Shown here in pieces: positions 34,771 to 44,803 of a DNA stretch of 64,000 bases. Source of the DNA: Zizania palustris (Eukaryota; Streptophyta; Magnoliopsida; Poales; Poaceae). Position 1 is the stretch's first letter; every line of letters begins with the position of its first letter. The notes beneath the pieces were generated by a model, which saw nothing but the letters and a program-made list of their open reading frames with translations, was not told the DNA's origin and made no database searches. Both the position numbers and the translations under genes were made by a program. The stretch covers positions 43,833,712-43,897,711 of the forward strand of contig JAAALK010000286.1 in the NCBI GenBank assembly GCA_019279435.1, in the 5' to 3' direction.

Positions 34771-35584
34771 TAACTTTGCATTAGAGGGGACGCGGGTCCA
34801 TACCTAGCCCCCTCGCCGCCGGATCTGGCCTCGCCGGAGTCCGGGAAGACCGCAGCCGCCGCGTGCTCGGGACACGAGTTTGTGACCGCCGCCGGTCAGC
34901 TCGACGGAGCGCTGCTCACCCTCGGGTGAGCGCGCGTCTCCGACCAGCTAACCGGCGGGCGGCACGCCGCCAGTCACCGTCACCGTCGCGGGCCACCGCC
35001 ACCCCTCGCTGCACTCGCTCACTCGCGTCGCCGCCGCTCCGCCGCTCTGCTCTCGGGCTCCCGCACACGCGCACAGGTGAAAATGAGGGCTAGGGTTTGG
35101 GGGGCGCGTGCGACACTTTTTATGCGGGCGAGGTTCACGCGCAGCCGTCAGATCAGATCCGACGGCCGGTAGTGACCGGACCGGCATTCAGCCCAGGCAG
35201 GTTGGCAAAAACGCGGCCTAGGCCCAGGTTGCGGCCTGGGTTTCGCGGGCGCGCGTGAGGGGCGCTGTGGGCCGAGCCGATTTCGCATGTGGGCTGGGAT
35301 TTTTTGCACAGTACATGCCAAAATTCATTTTCTGATTTTCCAGGATTTTCAGAATTAGTTTTTTCATTTAAGTATTATCTGGAAATTCAGAAAAATGCCT
35401 AAAATTAAGGAAAGGTAAGTTATCTACGGGGAGAAATTTTGTATAATTTTGAACATACACAGTAATTTTATTCTGAATTTTTTAGCATTTTAAGTACTTT
35501 TATGATATTTTCTTTATTAAATTTAGTCTAAGGACTATATTTAATTGAGGAATATTTGTTCAGAATTTTGTTTAAGTTTAAATT

Positions 35585-35763
35585 CAGAATTTTATTACTG
35601 TTTTAAGCAGTGTATTGCTTAAGATTAAGTCTTTCGCTGTGCATACACTGTTTAAAATTAGTATGATGTTGAAAATTCAGAATTTTATTATTGATTAAGT
35701 AGTGTATCAATTAGTTTTAAGTCTTCCGCTGTGCATACACTGTTTTAAGATTAGTACCATGTT
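35585..35763 (+). repeat. Imperfect tandem duplication (about 90-base unit) in the copia internal region
   Basis: The phrase CAGAATTTTATTA ... AAGTCTTTCGCTGTGCATAC ... ATGTT is repeated from 35678 with small changes. Spacing is about 93 bases. Confidence 0.8.
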
Positions 35764-36188
35764 CATTCTTTCTTTTAAGTAGCATTTATTCTATCAATTA
35801 AATTTGAACCAATGAGATAATTTAATTTGATATTATAAATGTTGTATTTTGTTAACATAGTGATTTTATCTCCTGACCAACGTTGGTGATGAAATTACTA
35901 TGGTTTAGTCGAATTGATTCTATTTCTGCCCAACGGTGATGTAGAATTAATTCGCCTTTTAAGTTTTTAAGTATGTCACATGTTGATTTTGACCAACGTT
36001 AAATTTTCATGTGTCATATTATGTCTGTTATAATATATTTTGATAATGTTCCTTATTAGAAATGTGCTAAGTAATATATCTGATATTGAGTCTCTCAATG
36101 GTAAGAACTACGGTTTCTTTAGACTAAGTTTCATGCATAGATTGCATTAAGATAAATACGTCAAATAAATTAAGAAAGACGCGAAATT

Positions 36189-36258
36189 AAGTTTAATTAT
36201 TCTAGTAATTTTTATCTAAGTTTAATTATTGTAGTAATTTTTATCTAAGTTTAATTAT
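36189..36258 (+). repeat. 29-base tandem repeat, about 2.4 copies
   Basis: AAGTTTAATTATT(C/G)TAGTAATTTTTATCT is repeated head-to-tail inside the decayed copia element. Confidence 0.85.
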
Positions 36259-36599
36259 TAGTGATAAAGTTACTATGTTTAAGTTCAATTGATTCTAATT
36301 CTGCCCAACAGTGATTTAGAATTAATTGATTAAGTTACTACGACTAAGTTTAATTAAGTTCACACAGTTTTGTGTGGTTCTTTTTCTGGAATGTCAGTGA
36401 ATGATTATGTTTCGTTCACGTGACATTTATCCAATCAAAGAGTGATCATATCATAGTGATCAGATCATCAATTGTTCTGGATTAATTTAAGATGCTTTAA
36501 GGCTGATTCTTATATCAACATGATCTAAAGTTTTAAAAGAGTAAGATCCGACCGTGCTATGGTCAATATACCTCGTATGACCGATTTCTTGAACCTTTT

Positions 36600-38640
36600 T
36601 GCAAGGTTCTATAGAAAATGGCAAAATAGCCCAGTATTTTGTACCGGGTGTACCTCAGCAAAATAGAGTGGCTATAAGGTGCACGTGCACCTTAGTGGAC
36701 GTAGTAAGTAATATGGTAAGTTATTCCACTCTACCGATTAATTTGTGGATGGAGGCATTAAAACCACCATTCATATTTTTAATTGGATCCCTAATAAGTC
36801 TATGCCTAAAAGCACCATAAGAATTATGGACATGACGATAACCATTTTCTAAATTATTTTAGAATATGGGTATGTCGTCCTGCTAAGGCTATATTTTAAC
36901 CCAAATATTAATAAGTTAAAGTCCTAAGACAGTAAGTTGTCAATTTTATTGACTACAAAGATAAGTCTAAGTGATCTCGTTTTTAATGTCCTGACAGACA
37001 TGTTAAGTTTGTAGAAACGAGACATGCATTTTTTAGAAGATGCTTTAATCAGGGGGAGCAAGATACTTAGAGAAATTAATCTTGAAGAGAAGTGGGTTAG
37101 TGAATCCACTCCTATGATTCAAGAGTATTTTTTCATGTAACTGTGGTAGTGTCCTTTGTCCAACACTTGGGTTTGGACCTTCATTAGCGACATCTATTGT
37201 ACATGAGGCTCCTGTTATTCAGAAATTTGCATTTCTAGATGATGCTAATGAAGAAGTAAAGGAACAACTCTCTAACTTAGTAAATAATGTGCCAACTCAT
37301 ATAAGAAGCAGATTAAATGAGATATTTTCGTATGTATTATTTAAGGATTCTTTAAGAATAATTAAGGCATATTATGACTTAGAAATGCATCAGATTGATA
37401 TAAAGACGACATTCTCAATAAGCTTTAAGTGAGAATGTCTATATGACACAACTAAGTGTTTTGTCATAAAAATAAAATGAAATTTTAGGATGTCGTTTTA
37501 TCTAAGTCCAATGGACTTAAAGTTTTAAGTAAGGGCACCTAAAATTTAATTAGACAATTAGAAAATTTTGGGTTTTAAAGAAGAATGAAGAGGACAATTG
37601 CGTTTATGCTAAATTTAAGAATGGGAAATTTATTTTCCCAATCTAGTATGTGGATGATATTCTGTTTGCAAGTGGTAATGTCCATCTACTATTAGAAACT
37701 AAGAAATCTTGTCCTCTCATTTTGACATTAAGAATCTTGGAGAAATTTCCTATTTGTTAGGATTAGAGTTTCTCTAAGATATCATTAAGGGGGTATTAAG
37801 ATTATCGCAGACGGCATACTAGAAGATATACTGAGAAAGTATATAGTATGCATGCGTATAAGCTATCGCCTGATCCGATAGTCAAGGGTGATAAGTTGGG
37901 AACTTTTAGTATCCTAGGAACCAATATGAGATCGATCAAATGAGATTGGTTCCATATGCTTCTGCTGTCGGAAGCCAATGTGTGCTCGATTATGTGCTCA
38001 CCCTGACTTAGTTTATGCCGCCGGAATGTTTGGCAGAAATCAGAAAATCCAGAAATAGATCACTGGATTAAATCAAGAAAGCCTTAAGTTTTATATAAGG
38101 CACAAAGGCCTCATGCTAATGTATGAAAGATTAGATAACCTATTGATAACAAGTTATTCATATTAAGACTTTGCGGGAAATGTGGATACTAAGTAGTCCA
38201 CATTAAGTTACATATTCACATTCGCAAAGGGAGTTGTGTCGTGGAAAAGCTCCAAACAAACCGCGACGACATCTTCCACGATGTATGCCGAGTTTGTAGT
38301 ATGTCATGAGGTCACCGGACATGCACTATGTTTTAAGAAATTTTTTCCGGTTTTAAGAGTGGTCGACAACATTTTAAAACCACTTAAGTTATACTGTAAC
38401 AATGAGTCAACAATATATTTCTCCTATAACAACAAGAAGTGTGTTGCTGCCAAACACATCTAAGTTAAGTGTTATATTATTGAGGAGAGAATCCAAGATC
38501 AAATGATAAGTAGAGCATATAAGTACCAAGTGAATGCTTGCGGATCCGCTCACAAAAGGCTTACCTCCCACTGTGTTCAGAGAACACTTAGTCGACATGG
38601 GTTTAAGGAAAGCCTATAATCTATGGATTTATAAGGGGCC
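36600..38640 (+). pseudogene. Remnants of copia pol (integrase, RT, RNase H)
   Basis: Fragments in several frames follow copia order. The integrase tail is near 36,640-36,790 (GVPQQNRVA, STLPINLWMEALK). The RT core near 37,600-37,760 has YVDDILFASG and LGEISYLLGLEF. RNase H at 38,236-38,460 has SWKSSKQT, LKLYCNNES and NNKKCVAAKHI, followed by a DPLTKGLPP-like motif near 38,550. Stops and frameshifts are frequent, so no functional product is expected. Gag is reduced to a vague LNGKNYGFF-like trace near 36,095. Confidence 0.85.
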
Positions 38641-38809
38641 CAAAATAAGTTAAGACTCTGTTTCAGAATGGAAAGGTGTATTGTAGTCGTTGAGTCACGT
38701 AGTACGTAACTGACTATTGTGATGCAGCGTGCTCGATGCATTTATCTACAATGGAACATATATTATGTTAAGTATAGGTTAAGATATAAGTAGAGATCTG
38801 GGGGGAGAA

Positions 38810-39225
38810 TGTTAGCTACAGATCTCCTGGGAGGAGAGGGAGACTAAGTCCCTCTCCTCCCCCCGCATGCACAAAGGCCATGTGCATGCGCCTGATCCTA
38901 GCGCATTGATCGGGAGCGCCCAACAGAATCTGTTAGGGGCCTCCTGTTGCGTGGCACTATATAGGGAGAGGCTAGATTTACTGATTAAGGTTTGACATTT
39001 TCCCCTCTGCCTCTCCCAAAAAACCCTAAGTCCCACCGATCTAAGTGATTGTGCTGAAGCAACGGGAAGGCTCCCTGACCTCCACCGCCGTTCGCCGGAT
39101 TTCGACGCCACAGCCACGGCCATGACGTCCCCTTCATCCTCGGCAGCACCAAGAGGTAAGCCATCCCTACGTTCTACCCTGCTAGTGCTAGACCTAGACG
39201 ATCCCTAAGTCCTTAGTTTATAATA
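38810..39225 (+). repeat. 3' LTR of the copia element
   Basis: 416 bases matching 33974-34386. The usual CA end has become TA. It is preceded by a GGGGGGAGAA polypurine tract and followed by TTAGG. Confidence 0.93.
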
Positions 39226-39230
39226 TTAGG

Positions 39231-39960
39231 ATGGTTTTTATAGCCCACATGGAAAAAGAAAAAGACTCAACTTTCCCTAGGGTTTTTCTTACGGATGCAA
39301 GAATATAGACGTGAGCCCAACAGGCAAAATAGTAAAATCCTATTTTTAGATAGTTTGTCCTGATGCGAAGCTTCCGTAGCAACTACGACTTCTCATCACG
39401 ACTTTTAGATCTTGATCCGACGGTTTTGAGCCAAAACCGACAAAGCCTCTCCAGATCTTGACACGTGTCACCAATCTCGTGATATCAATCACCAATAAGT
39501 CTCTCCTACTCTCGATCCCTAGAGTTGTCTTGTCACTTGCACTGGCATCCCTTTCGTTTAACTTGGTAAACAATCTGTCTTGATCAATCTTCAACCCATG
39601 TCTTGCTTTATCTCCACGTGTACGATTGAGATCATCCTCAACTTCACTCGGCCTCTTTGATCGTCCGACACTAAGCTCACTGCTTGACCTTGACCACCCT
39701 CTATTGACAATTGAGTAGCATCCTAATCCTACACACCATGAGCCAAGCAAACATGTCTCTTCCACACACACACACACCGAACTCTTTAATGAACTCATTA
39801 GACAATCACAAGTCCAAACCCTAAACTTAGCAAACTTGTTAATCACTCATCACTTAGACAAAACCAAGGTACATATCAACTTGGTTTCTCAAAGAACGAC
39901 CAAGAGGGCCCACCGATCATAGGCATATGTCCCTCAACATAGCCTAGAGAAAGGCTCTAG
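39231..39960 (-). other. Probable continuation of the LTR-like sequence interrupted at 33968
   Basis: Joins to 33968 across the TTAGG duplication. Sequence composition (CACGTGTCACC, CCAAACCCTAAACTTAGC, a CA run at 39,767-39,780) is LTR-like. No coding sequence was recognised; the 166-aa minus-strand open frame at 39346-39846 shows no known motif. Confidence 0.4.
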
Positions 39961-39963
39961 GCC

Positions 39964-40331
39964 AAAAAGATGTCATGAACATTGCGAGGAATCGACACAA
40001 TAGAACAAAACTCTATCATGCGATAAATAACCCACACACAAAACCCACCACACCACACAAGCAGCTTAACCAAAAAGGAAGCACCCGATGGGACACAACG
40101 TCCATCAGCACACACCTAGGGATGTCAATAGGTATATTACCGGTTCTGGACTAAAAAGATGACACAGACATTGCAAGGAACCAACACGATACCACAAAAC
40201 TCCCTCATGCAAGAAATATTCCATGCACTAAGCCCACCATACCACATAAGTAGCACAACCAAAAAGGAAGCGTCTAACGGGACACATTGTCCATCGACAT
40301 GCACCTAGGGATGTCAACAGGTAGATCACCA
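39964..40331. repeat. Tandem duplication of an about 180-base segment
   Basis: 39964-40141 and 40152-40331 align throughout. Both run AAAAAGATG.CA..., CATTGC.AGGAA, then ACCAAAAAGGAAGC, then GGGACACA..GTCCATC, then CACCTAGGGATGTCAA. They differ by many substitutions, so the duplication is old. Confidence 0.8.
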
Positions 40332-40470
40332 ATGGGTATGACCATCCCATACCCATACATGATATAGCAAACATATACTCATACCCGCTCATGGGTACCA
40401 GTTCATTCCCATACCCGAACCCATCAGGTATTTTGATACTCGATGGGTGCCCATACTCATGGTTGTGAAT
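40305..40470. mobile_element. hAT-like terminal fragment with GGGTA/TACCC repeats
   Basis: TAGGGATGTCAACAGGTAG followed by many ATGGGTA/CCCATACCC motifs resembles the end of the hAT MITE family seen complete at 17808-18358. No opposite end was found, so this is a fragment. Confidence 0.45.
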
Positions 40471-40479
40471 CACCGAGAC

Positions 40480-41096
40480 AAAGTAATGTGTAGAAGTAGA
40501 GTGATGTCAAAGATGGGAACTAGGGCAAGGGGACACTTGGATGGAGTAGTGTTGCACTAGAGTAGAGGTGGGGTGTTGTGACGCTGCAACTGGTAGTGGC
40601 GGGGAACAATGACATTTGGAAAGGGTCGTGCCACACTGTAGGGTGGTAGGGCGGGGAAGTGGAGCATTAGAGGGTGACAGAATGGGGTAAAGCAGGACTG
40701 GGTGGTGACGGAATGGGGTGAAGCGAGACTAGGTGTCGAAGGCGATGATTCTTGCTAGGGTAGCGACGCTAGAGATTGGAGATGACAAGGTAGGGGGCCA
40801 GGACACCAAGCATGGCATGGTGCTTAAGATGGGAGAAAAGGCACATGAGCGGCAACATGAATGAGGGTAAACGAGGCATGTGAGAAAATGTAAGGATTTG
40901 TAGCTATGGGCTTCTGTAGGCTATTTAGAAATTTATACCATCATGCCATCATGTTATGTACTCAAGTACATAGGTAAATGAGTATGTTTAATAGTTTTAT
41001 ATATCGATACCCGCTTACCTAACAGATATAACTTTTTATGCATTTATATACATGTGGGTATTAATTGTTACACATATCCATCTCCTAATAGAGAAA
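40480..41096. other. G-rich, C-poor non-coding stretch and AT-rich flank
   Basis: From about 40,500 to 40,870 the plus strand is strongly G-rich and C-poor, with an internal imperfect repeat GTGACAGAATGGGGTAAAGC / GTGACGGAATGGGGTGAAGC. AT-rich sequence follows. No gene recognised. Confidence 0.5.
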
Positions 41097-41757
41097 TGAT
41101 GAGGACATCACTTATGAAGATAGATCCACACTTGATTACCGAGGATCGATAACTCATGCTCAAGTTCGTCAACTTAATTTCTAGGAACATGGGAGAAGAG
41201 ATGTTGGATCGGCCGATTGCCGATTGCGACCACCATCGGGCGACTGTCGACAACCATTGACAGACCACCGACCACCATCAGCCATCGGCCATCGGTCGAC
41301 TGCCGAGCACTACTGGCCGATCATTGACCACTATTGGTCGATCACCAACTACGACGCCACCAATCGGGATCAAGACTCTAGACTCTACTTCTGTAACCCT
41401 ATAAATAGACCCCCACCGTCATTATTAGGGTTGGATTTTGCATAGATTATTATACCGTCGTAGTTTCGCTGTAGATCGGTTAGTGAAACCCTAAACTTTG
41501 AGTTCTTCAGATTAATATCAGCAATCCAGATTGTGTTTACCTTGTTCTTGCAAAGTTTTATGATTTATTTGTAGGATCAAAACCTTCGTGGTGAGGTCGA
41601 CTATGTGAATGCATGGTTGATAATGACTAGAAGAGAGGGTGTAGCGATTGCAAGGGTTCAAATGTTGATTTGAAGCCTTAAAGCGTGAACGTCCACTCGT
41701 CGCCTCAATCATACCCATCGGAAGATCGGGCCATCCATCGTACCTCAGTACTCATCA
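41097..41757 (+). repeat. LTR of element A (Ty3/gypsy-like, interrupted)
   Basis: Begins TGATGAG and ends CTCATCA, a perfect 7-base inverted end pair. It contains CCCTATAAATAGACCCCC, a plausible TATA box, and is followed by AGTGGTATTAGAG, a primer-site-like sequence close to the initiator-Met complement. The matching second LTR is outside the window, so this is the 5' LTR of an interrupted element. Confidence 0.65.
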
Positions 41758-42596
41758 AGTGGTATTAGAGAGAAGGTTTCCCGTTAGGTATCAATCTATC
41801 TGTGTTATTTTCTTTTACCCAGAGTCCAGAAAAGGCCACACAAAAATATTTTGTTGTTCAATTTTTATATTGGTTTTACGCTGTCCAAACCTCTCGAGCC
41901 TTCCGCATGTTTTGATTTTAGTTTTTCTTTGTTGAGTTTGAGTCCTTGTTCAAAGTCTAGTTGCTGGTTTAGAGTTGTGTTCTTGAGTCTAGTTTGAGTT
42001 TTGTGTTGTGGCGATAGCCTTTCATTGAGAGATTGAGTTCGTCTCGGTTATGGATCACAACCATATTGTGTTTCTATGCCACTTCGCAAACCTATAGTTA
42101 TGATTGCAAACCGTCTATTGTTAATCGTCCTGCATCACTAGCCTCCTTGTTTGTGAGCCGCAAAACCTATTTGAGGACTTTTTCGATAGACGAATAGAAA
42201 AGAATGGAGTGCAAAACTTCCGCTTCTGCGCCTCCTTCAGTAAAAGTGACTATTTTTTGCATACAGACTCGGAATCAGGCAAACAAGTACTTTCTATAGA
42301 ACTACCAAAAAGTTGGGTTCGATGATTTTTATCTTGCCAATTTCGACCTAGAGGTTTGAGTTTGTGAGCTCCAAAGTTTACAACGATTGTATTCGGATTT
42401 TGTGGAGTGAAATAAGAAAAAGAAAGATAAAAAAGTGAAAGAAGAAAAGAAAGAATAAAAAGGGGTGAAAGAAGAAAGAAAAGATCAAAAGAAAGAGAAA
42501 AGGAAGATCAAAAAGAAGAGGCAAGAAAAAGCAAGATAGCGACATAGTTTTATTTCAGTGTTGATTTTTTATTCCTTGATCTTTTGTGCACACGTC
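41758..42596 (+). mobile_element. Leader of element A, split by element B
   Basis: Starts with the primer-site-like AGTGGTATTAGAG. It contains no coding sequence and includes a 125-base almost pure purine tract at about 42,412-42,535. It breaks at 42596 where element B begins and plausibly resumes at 63058. Confidence 0.6.
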
Positions 42597-42993
42597 TGTT
42601 GATAGCAAAAAATGGCATTGATGGCTAGATTATCAAAATATACACATGTCCAGGGTCTGACCGAAGCCCTACGGGGCCGAAGCCCGTCGTGCTACGGGCT
42701 CCGAAGGTCTCCAGCCAGCCCATGGGCTTCGACCAGGAAGCCTTCGGAGGCCCACGCTGCCGAAGCTTCGGTACCTTCGGAGGCCCACGCTGCCGAAGCT
42801 TTGGGAACCTTCGGAGGCCCACGCTACCGAAGCTTCGGCCCGAGGAGAAGACCTCGGTGGGCCTGACCGAAGCCCACCTCGGCAGAGATAGAGATTGACG
42901 CGTTGCCAGCTCAAGCTTTATCCCTATCCGGCCGGATTAATATCTGATTAGATTAGAGTTAACCCTCTATAAATAGAGAGGCCTGGCCGACGT
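42597..42993 (+). repeat. First part of the 5' LTR of element B
   Basis: Matches the beginning of 61774-63057. It contains three tandem copies of an about 35-base unit (CCTTCGGAGGCCCACGCTGC...GAAGCTT), while the 3' LTR has two. It ends at GACGT, where element C inserted. Confidence 0.92.
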
Positions 42994-44409
42994 TGTAGGA
43001 TCAATGTACCGACTAGAGGGGGGGGGGTGAATAGGCGGTTTTTAAAACTAATTCAATTTTAGCTAAACAATAAGCAAGGACCTAAGGCAATGGTAGCAAA
43101 CAACTAGAACAAATAGTGCAACCTAAGATGGCAAGTAGATTACTCTAGAAAAGTAAGCTTGCACAATTTAACTTGCTCAAAATAAAAAGGGACAAGAGAC
43201 AACCGAATTTTATCCCGAGGTTCGGAAATTTGCCAATTTCCTACGTCCTCGTTGAGGCGAGTTTCACTTGACCGCTCTCTTCACCAAGCCTCGGATTTCT
43301 CAAAGAGAAATTAGCTTGAAGATGAGCCGGCACTGGAAGTGCAACTCTCGGGCCTCGATCACTAGTGGTAGCTCTTCTCCACTCCGGATAGGCGAGCTCC
43401 AACCTTCACAACCTCCCGGGTCTCCTCCACAACCTTCTAGGAGAGATCACTGGTTTCTTCTCCAAGCCGTCTAGGAGATGGCAATCTCCAAGAGTAACAA
43501 GCTGCAATCAAAGCTAGGAGAAGAGGATTAAGTGCCAAAATGCCAATGCAATGCAATCAACTCAATCACTTGATCACCCTTTTTCTTCCCAACCTCACTA
43601 GTGCTCAAATTAGTGCTCAATGGTGGGAGAGACTCTCTTGTGCTCAAGTATGCTCAAATGAATGCCAAAAGTCTAGCCAAGGAGCTGTAGCAAGGGTTTA
43701 TATAGCCACAACCCAAAAACTAGTCATTACACGAGTTAGGTGGCTCTCTGCGCACTGTCAGTCTGACCGCCCATCTTGGGCCGGTCTGACCAACCTCAAC
43801 TGCAACGGCTAGAAAACTAGCCATTTACTGATGTGACAGGACACCTCGGTCTGACCAGCCATGCTGGCCCGGTCGGACCGATAGTGCTCCCGTCGGCTCT
43901 GTAAACTAGCAGTTTTCCAGTACTGCGCAACCCGGTCGGACCGACCCCCTGGCCGGTCGGACCACCCAACTCCCGCCGGTCTGACCGGACCCATATGGTC
44001 GATCAAACCGCCAGGGTCAGACAACTCCAACAAAAGCCGCATTTTGTTTTTCAAGGAAATTTGCCAAAATAGTAACTTTTGCAACAATCACACATGATCA
44101 AAAGATACTATATGCAATGCAATTTGGCATTTGAAAATCAACTCATAACCAAGATGCAACCCCTCTTTATAGTACGACAAAAACAAAATTTAAACCTAGC
44201 CTAATTTGATCGCTCCAAACACCTCGATCAATTTCTAGATTCCTTCAAACCTTTTGCCATAGCCTTTAAACGTCCAGATCTTCGGGTTTTCCATCTTGTG
44301 CTCCATTTGCGCGGGACCTACTCATTTCCTTCACACTTAAGAAAAATATTAGTCCACAAACGCATGTTTATCATTAATTACCAAAACTCACATGGGGCCT
44401 AGATCTTCA
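42994..44409 (-). repeat. 3' LTR of element C
   Basis: 1416 bases. On the minus strand it begins TGAAGATCTAGG and ends GATCCTACA. It contains a cluster of CGGTC(T/G)GACCG-type palindromes at about 43,760-44,020. By-eye comparison with 51850-53262 shows about 26 substitutions (about 1.8%), mostly transitions. Confidence 0.95.
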
Positions 44410-44423
44410 ATCTCCCCCTTTTT
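44410..44423 (-). promoter_or_regulatory. Polypurine tract of element C adjoining the 3' LTR
   Basis: On the minus strand AAAAAGGGGGAGAT directly precedes the LTR start TGAAGATC. This is the expected site for plus-strand priming. Confidence 0.85.
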
Positions 44424-44768
44424 GGTAATTGATGACAAACATTTCAGAGATAAAGAAATATGTTAAATAGAAGTATCTACAATTAAGCGCAAAGCTCCTC
44501 CTGAAAGAGTGATGGGGTGCAAATATGTGGATCAAGATATGAGTTATAATTCCAAACACAATTCAAAAATCCAATGAAGCAAAGCACATGAGAGAGTTTT
44601 TCATAATAAAAGCAAATAGTTCAAATTAAGTTCATCACGGCATGGAAAGCAAATAGTGTTCGTCATACAACCAACCATAGATAGATAGATATAAATATAG
44701 AGCATACTAGTCTAGACTATTTATTTCTAATCTCTCCTTCTCCCCTAAACTTCTTATCTCTACTGCTT

Positions 44769-44780
44769 CTCCCCCTTTTG
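44769..44780 (-). other. Second polypurine-like copy in element C
   Basis: CAAAAGGGGGAG on the minus strand, about 360 bases upstream of the true tract, just after the third ORF. Repeated polypurine tracts near the 3' LTR are described for Sireviruses. Confidence 0.6.
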
Positions 44781-44803
44781 GCATCAAGAACCAAAAAGAG
44801 AGA

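Larger units (their letters stand above)
33974..39225 (+). mobile_element. Ty1/copia LTR retrotransposon, full-length but decayed
   Basis: Two direct LTRs (33974-34386 and 38810-39225) enclose 4.4 kb. The perfect 5-base duplication TTAGG flanks the element (33969-33973 and 39226-39230). A degenerate initiator-Met-tRNA primer site (ATGATATCAGAGC) follows the 5' LTR, and a purine tract (GGGGGGAGAA) precedes the 3' LTR. The interior encodes only fragments of copia integrase, reverse transcriptase and RNase H, in plus orientation, riddled with stops. It has inserted into older LTR-like DNA. Confidence 0.93.

Noticed and set aside
34863..35187. Open frames in both strands of the copia leader
   Set aside because: GC-rich non-coding leader sequence; no gag similarity.
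39346..39846. 166-aa minus-strand open frame
   Set aside because: Lies in LTR-like repeat sequence and shows no recognised motif.
42700..42850. Regularly spaced repeats that could suggest a CRISPR-like array
   Set aside because: The genome is a plant, the units are contiguous without unique spacers, and they fall within an LTR.
42669..42898. Repetitive open frames such as the GLRRFPKLRQRGPP repeats
   Set aside because: They are translations of the LTR minisatellite of element B.
43540..43812. Open frame duplicated at 52393-52665
   Set aside because: It is the same non-coding LTR sequence of element C appearing twice, not a duplicated gene.
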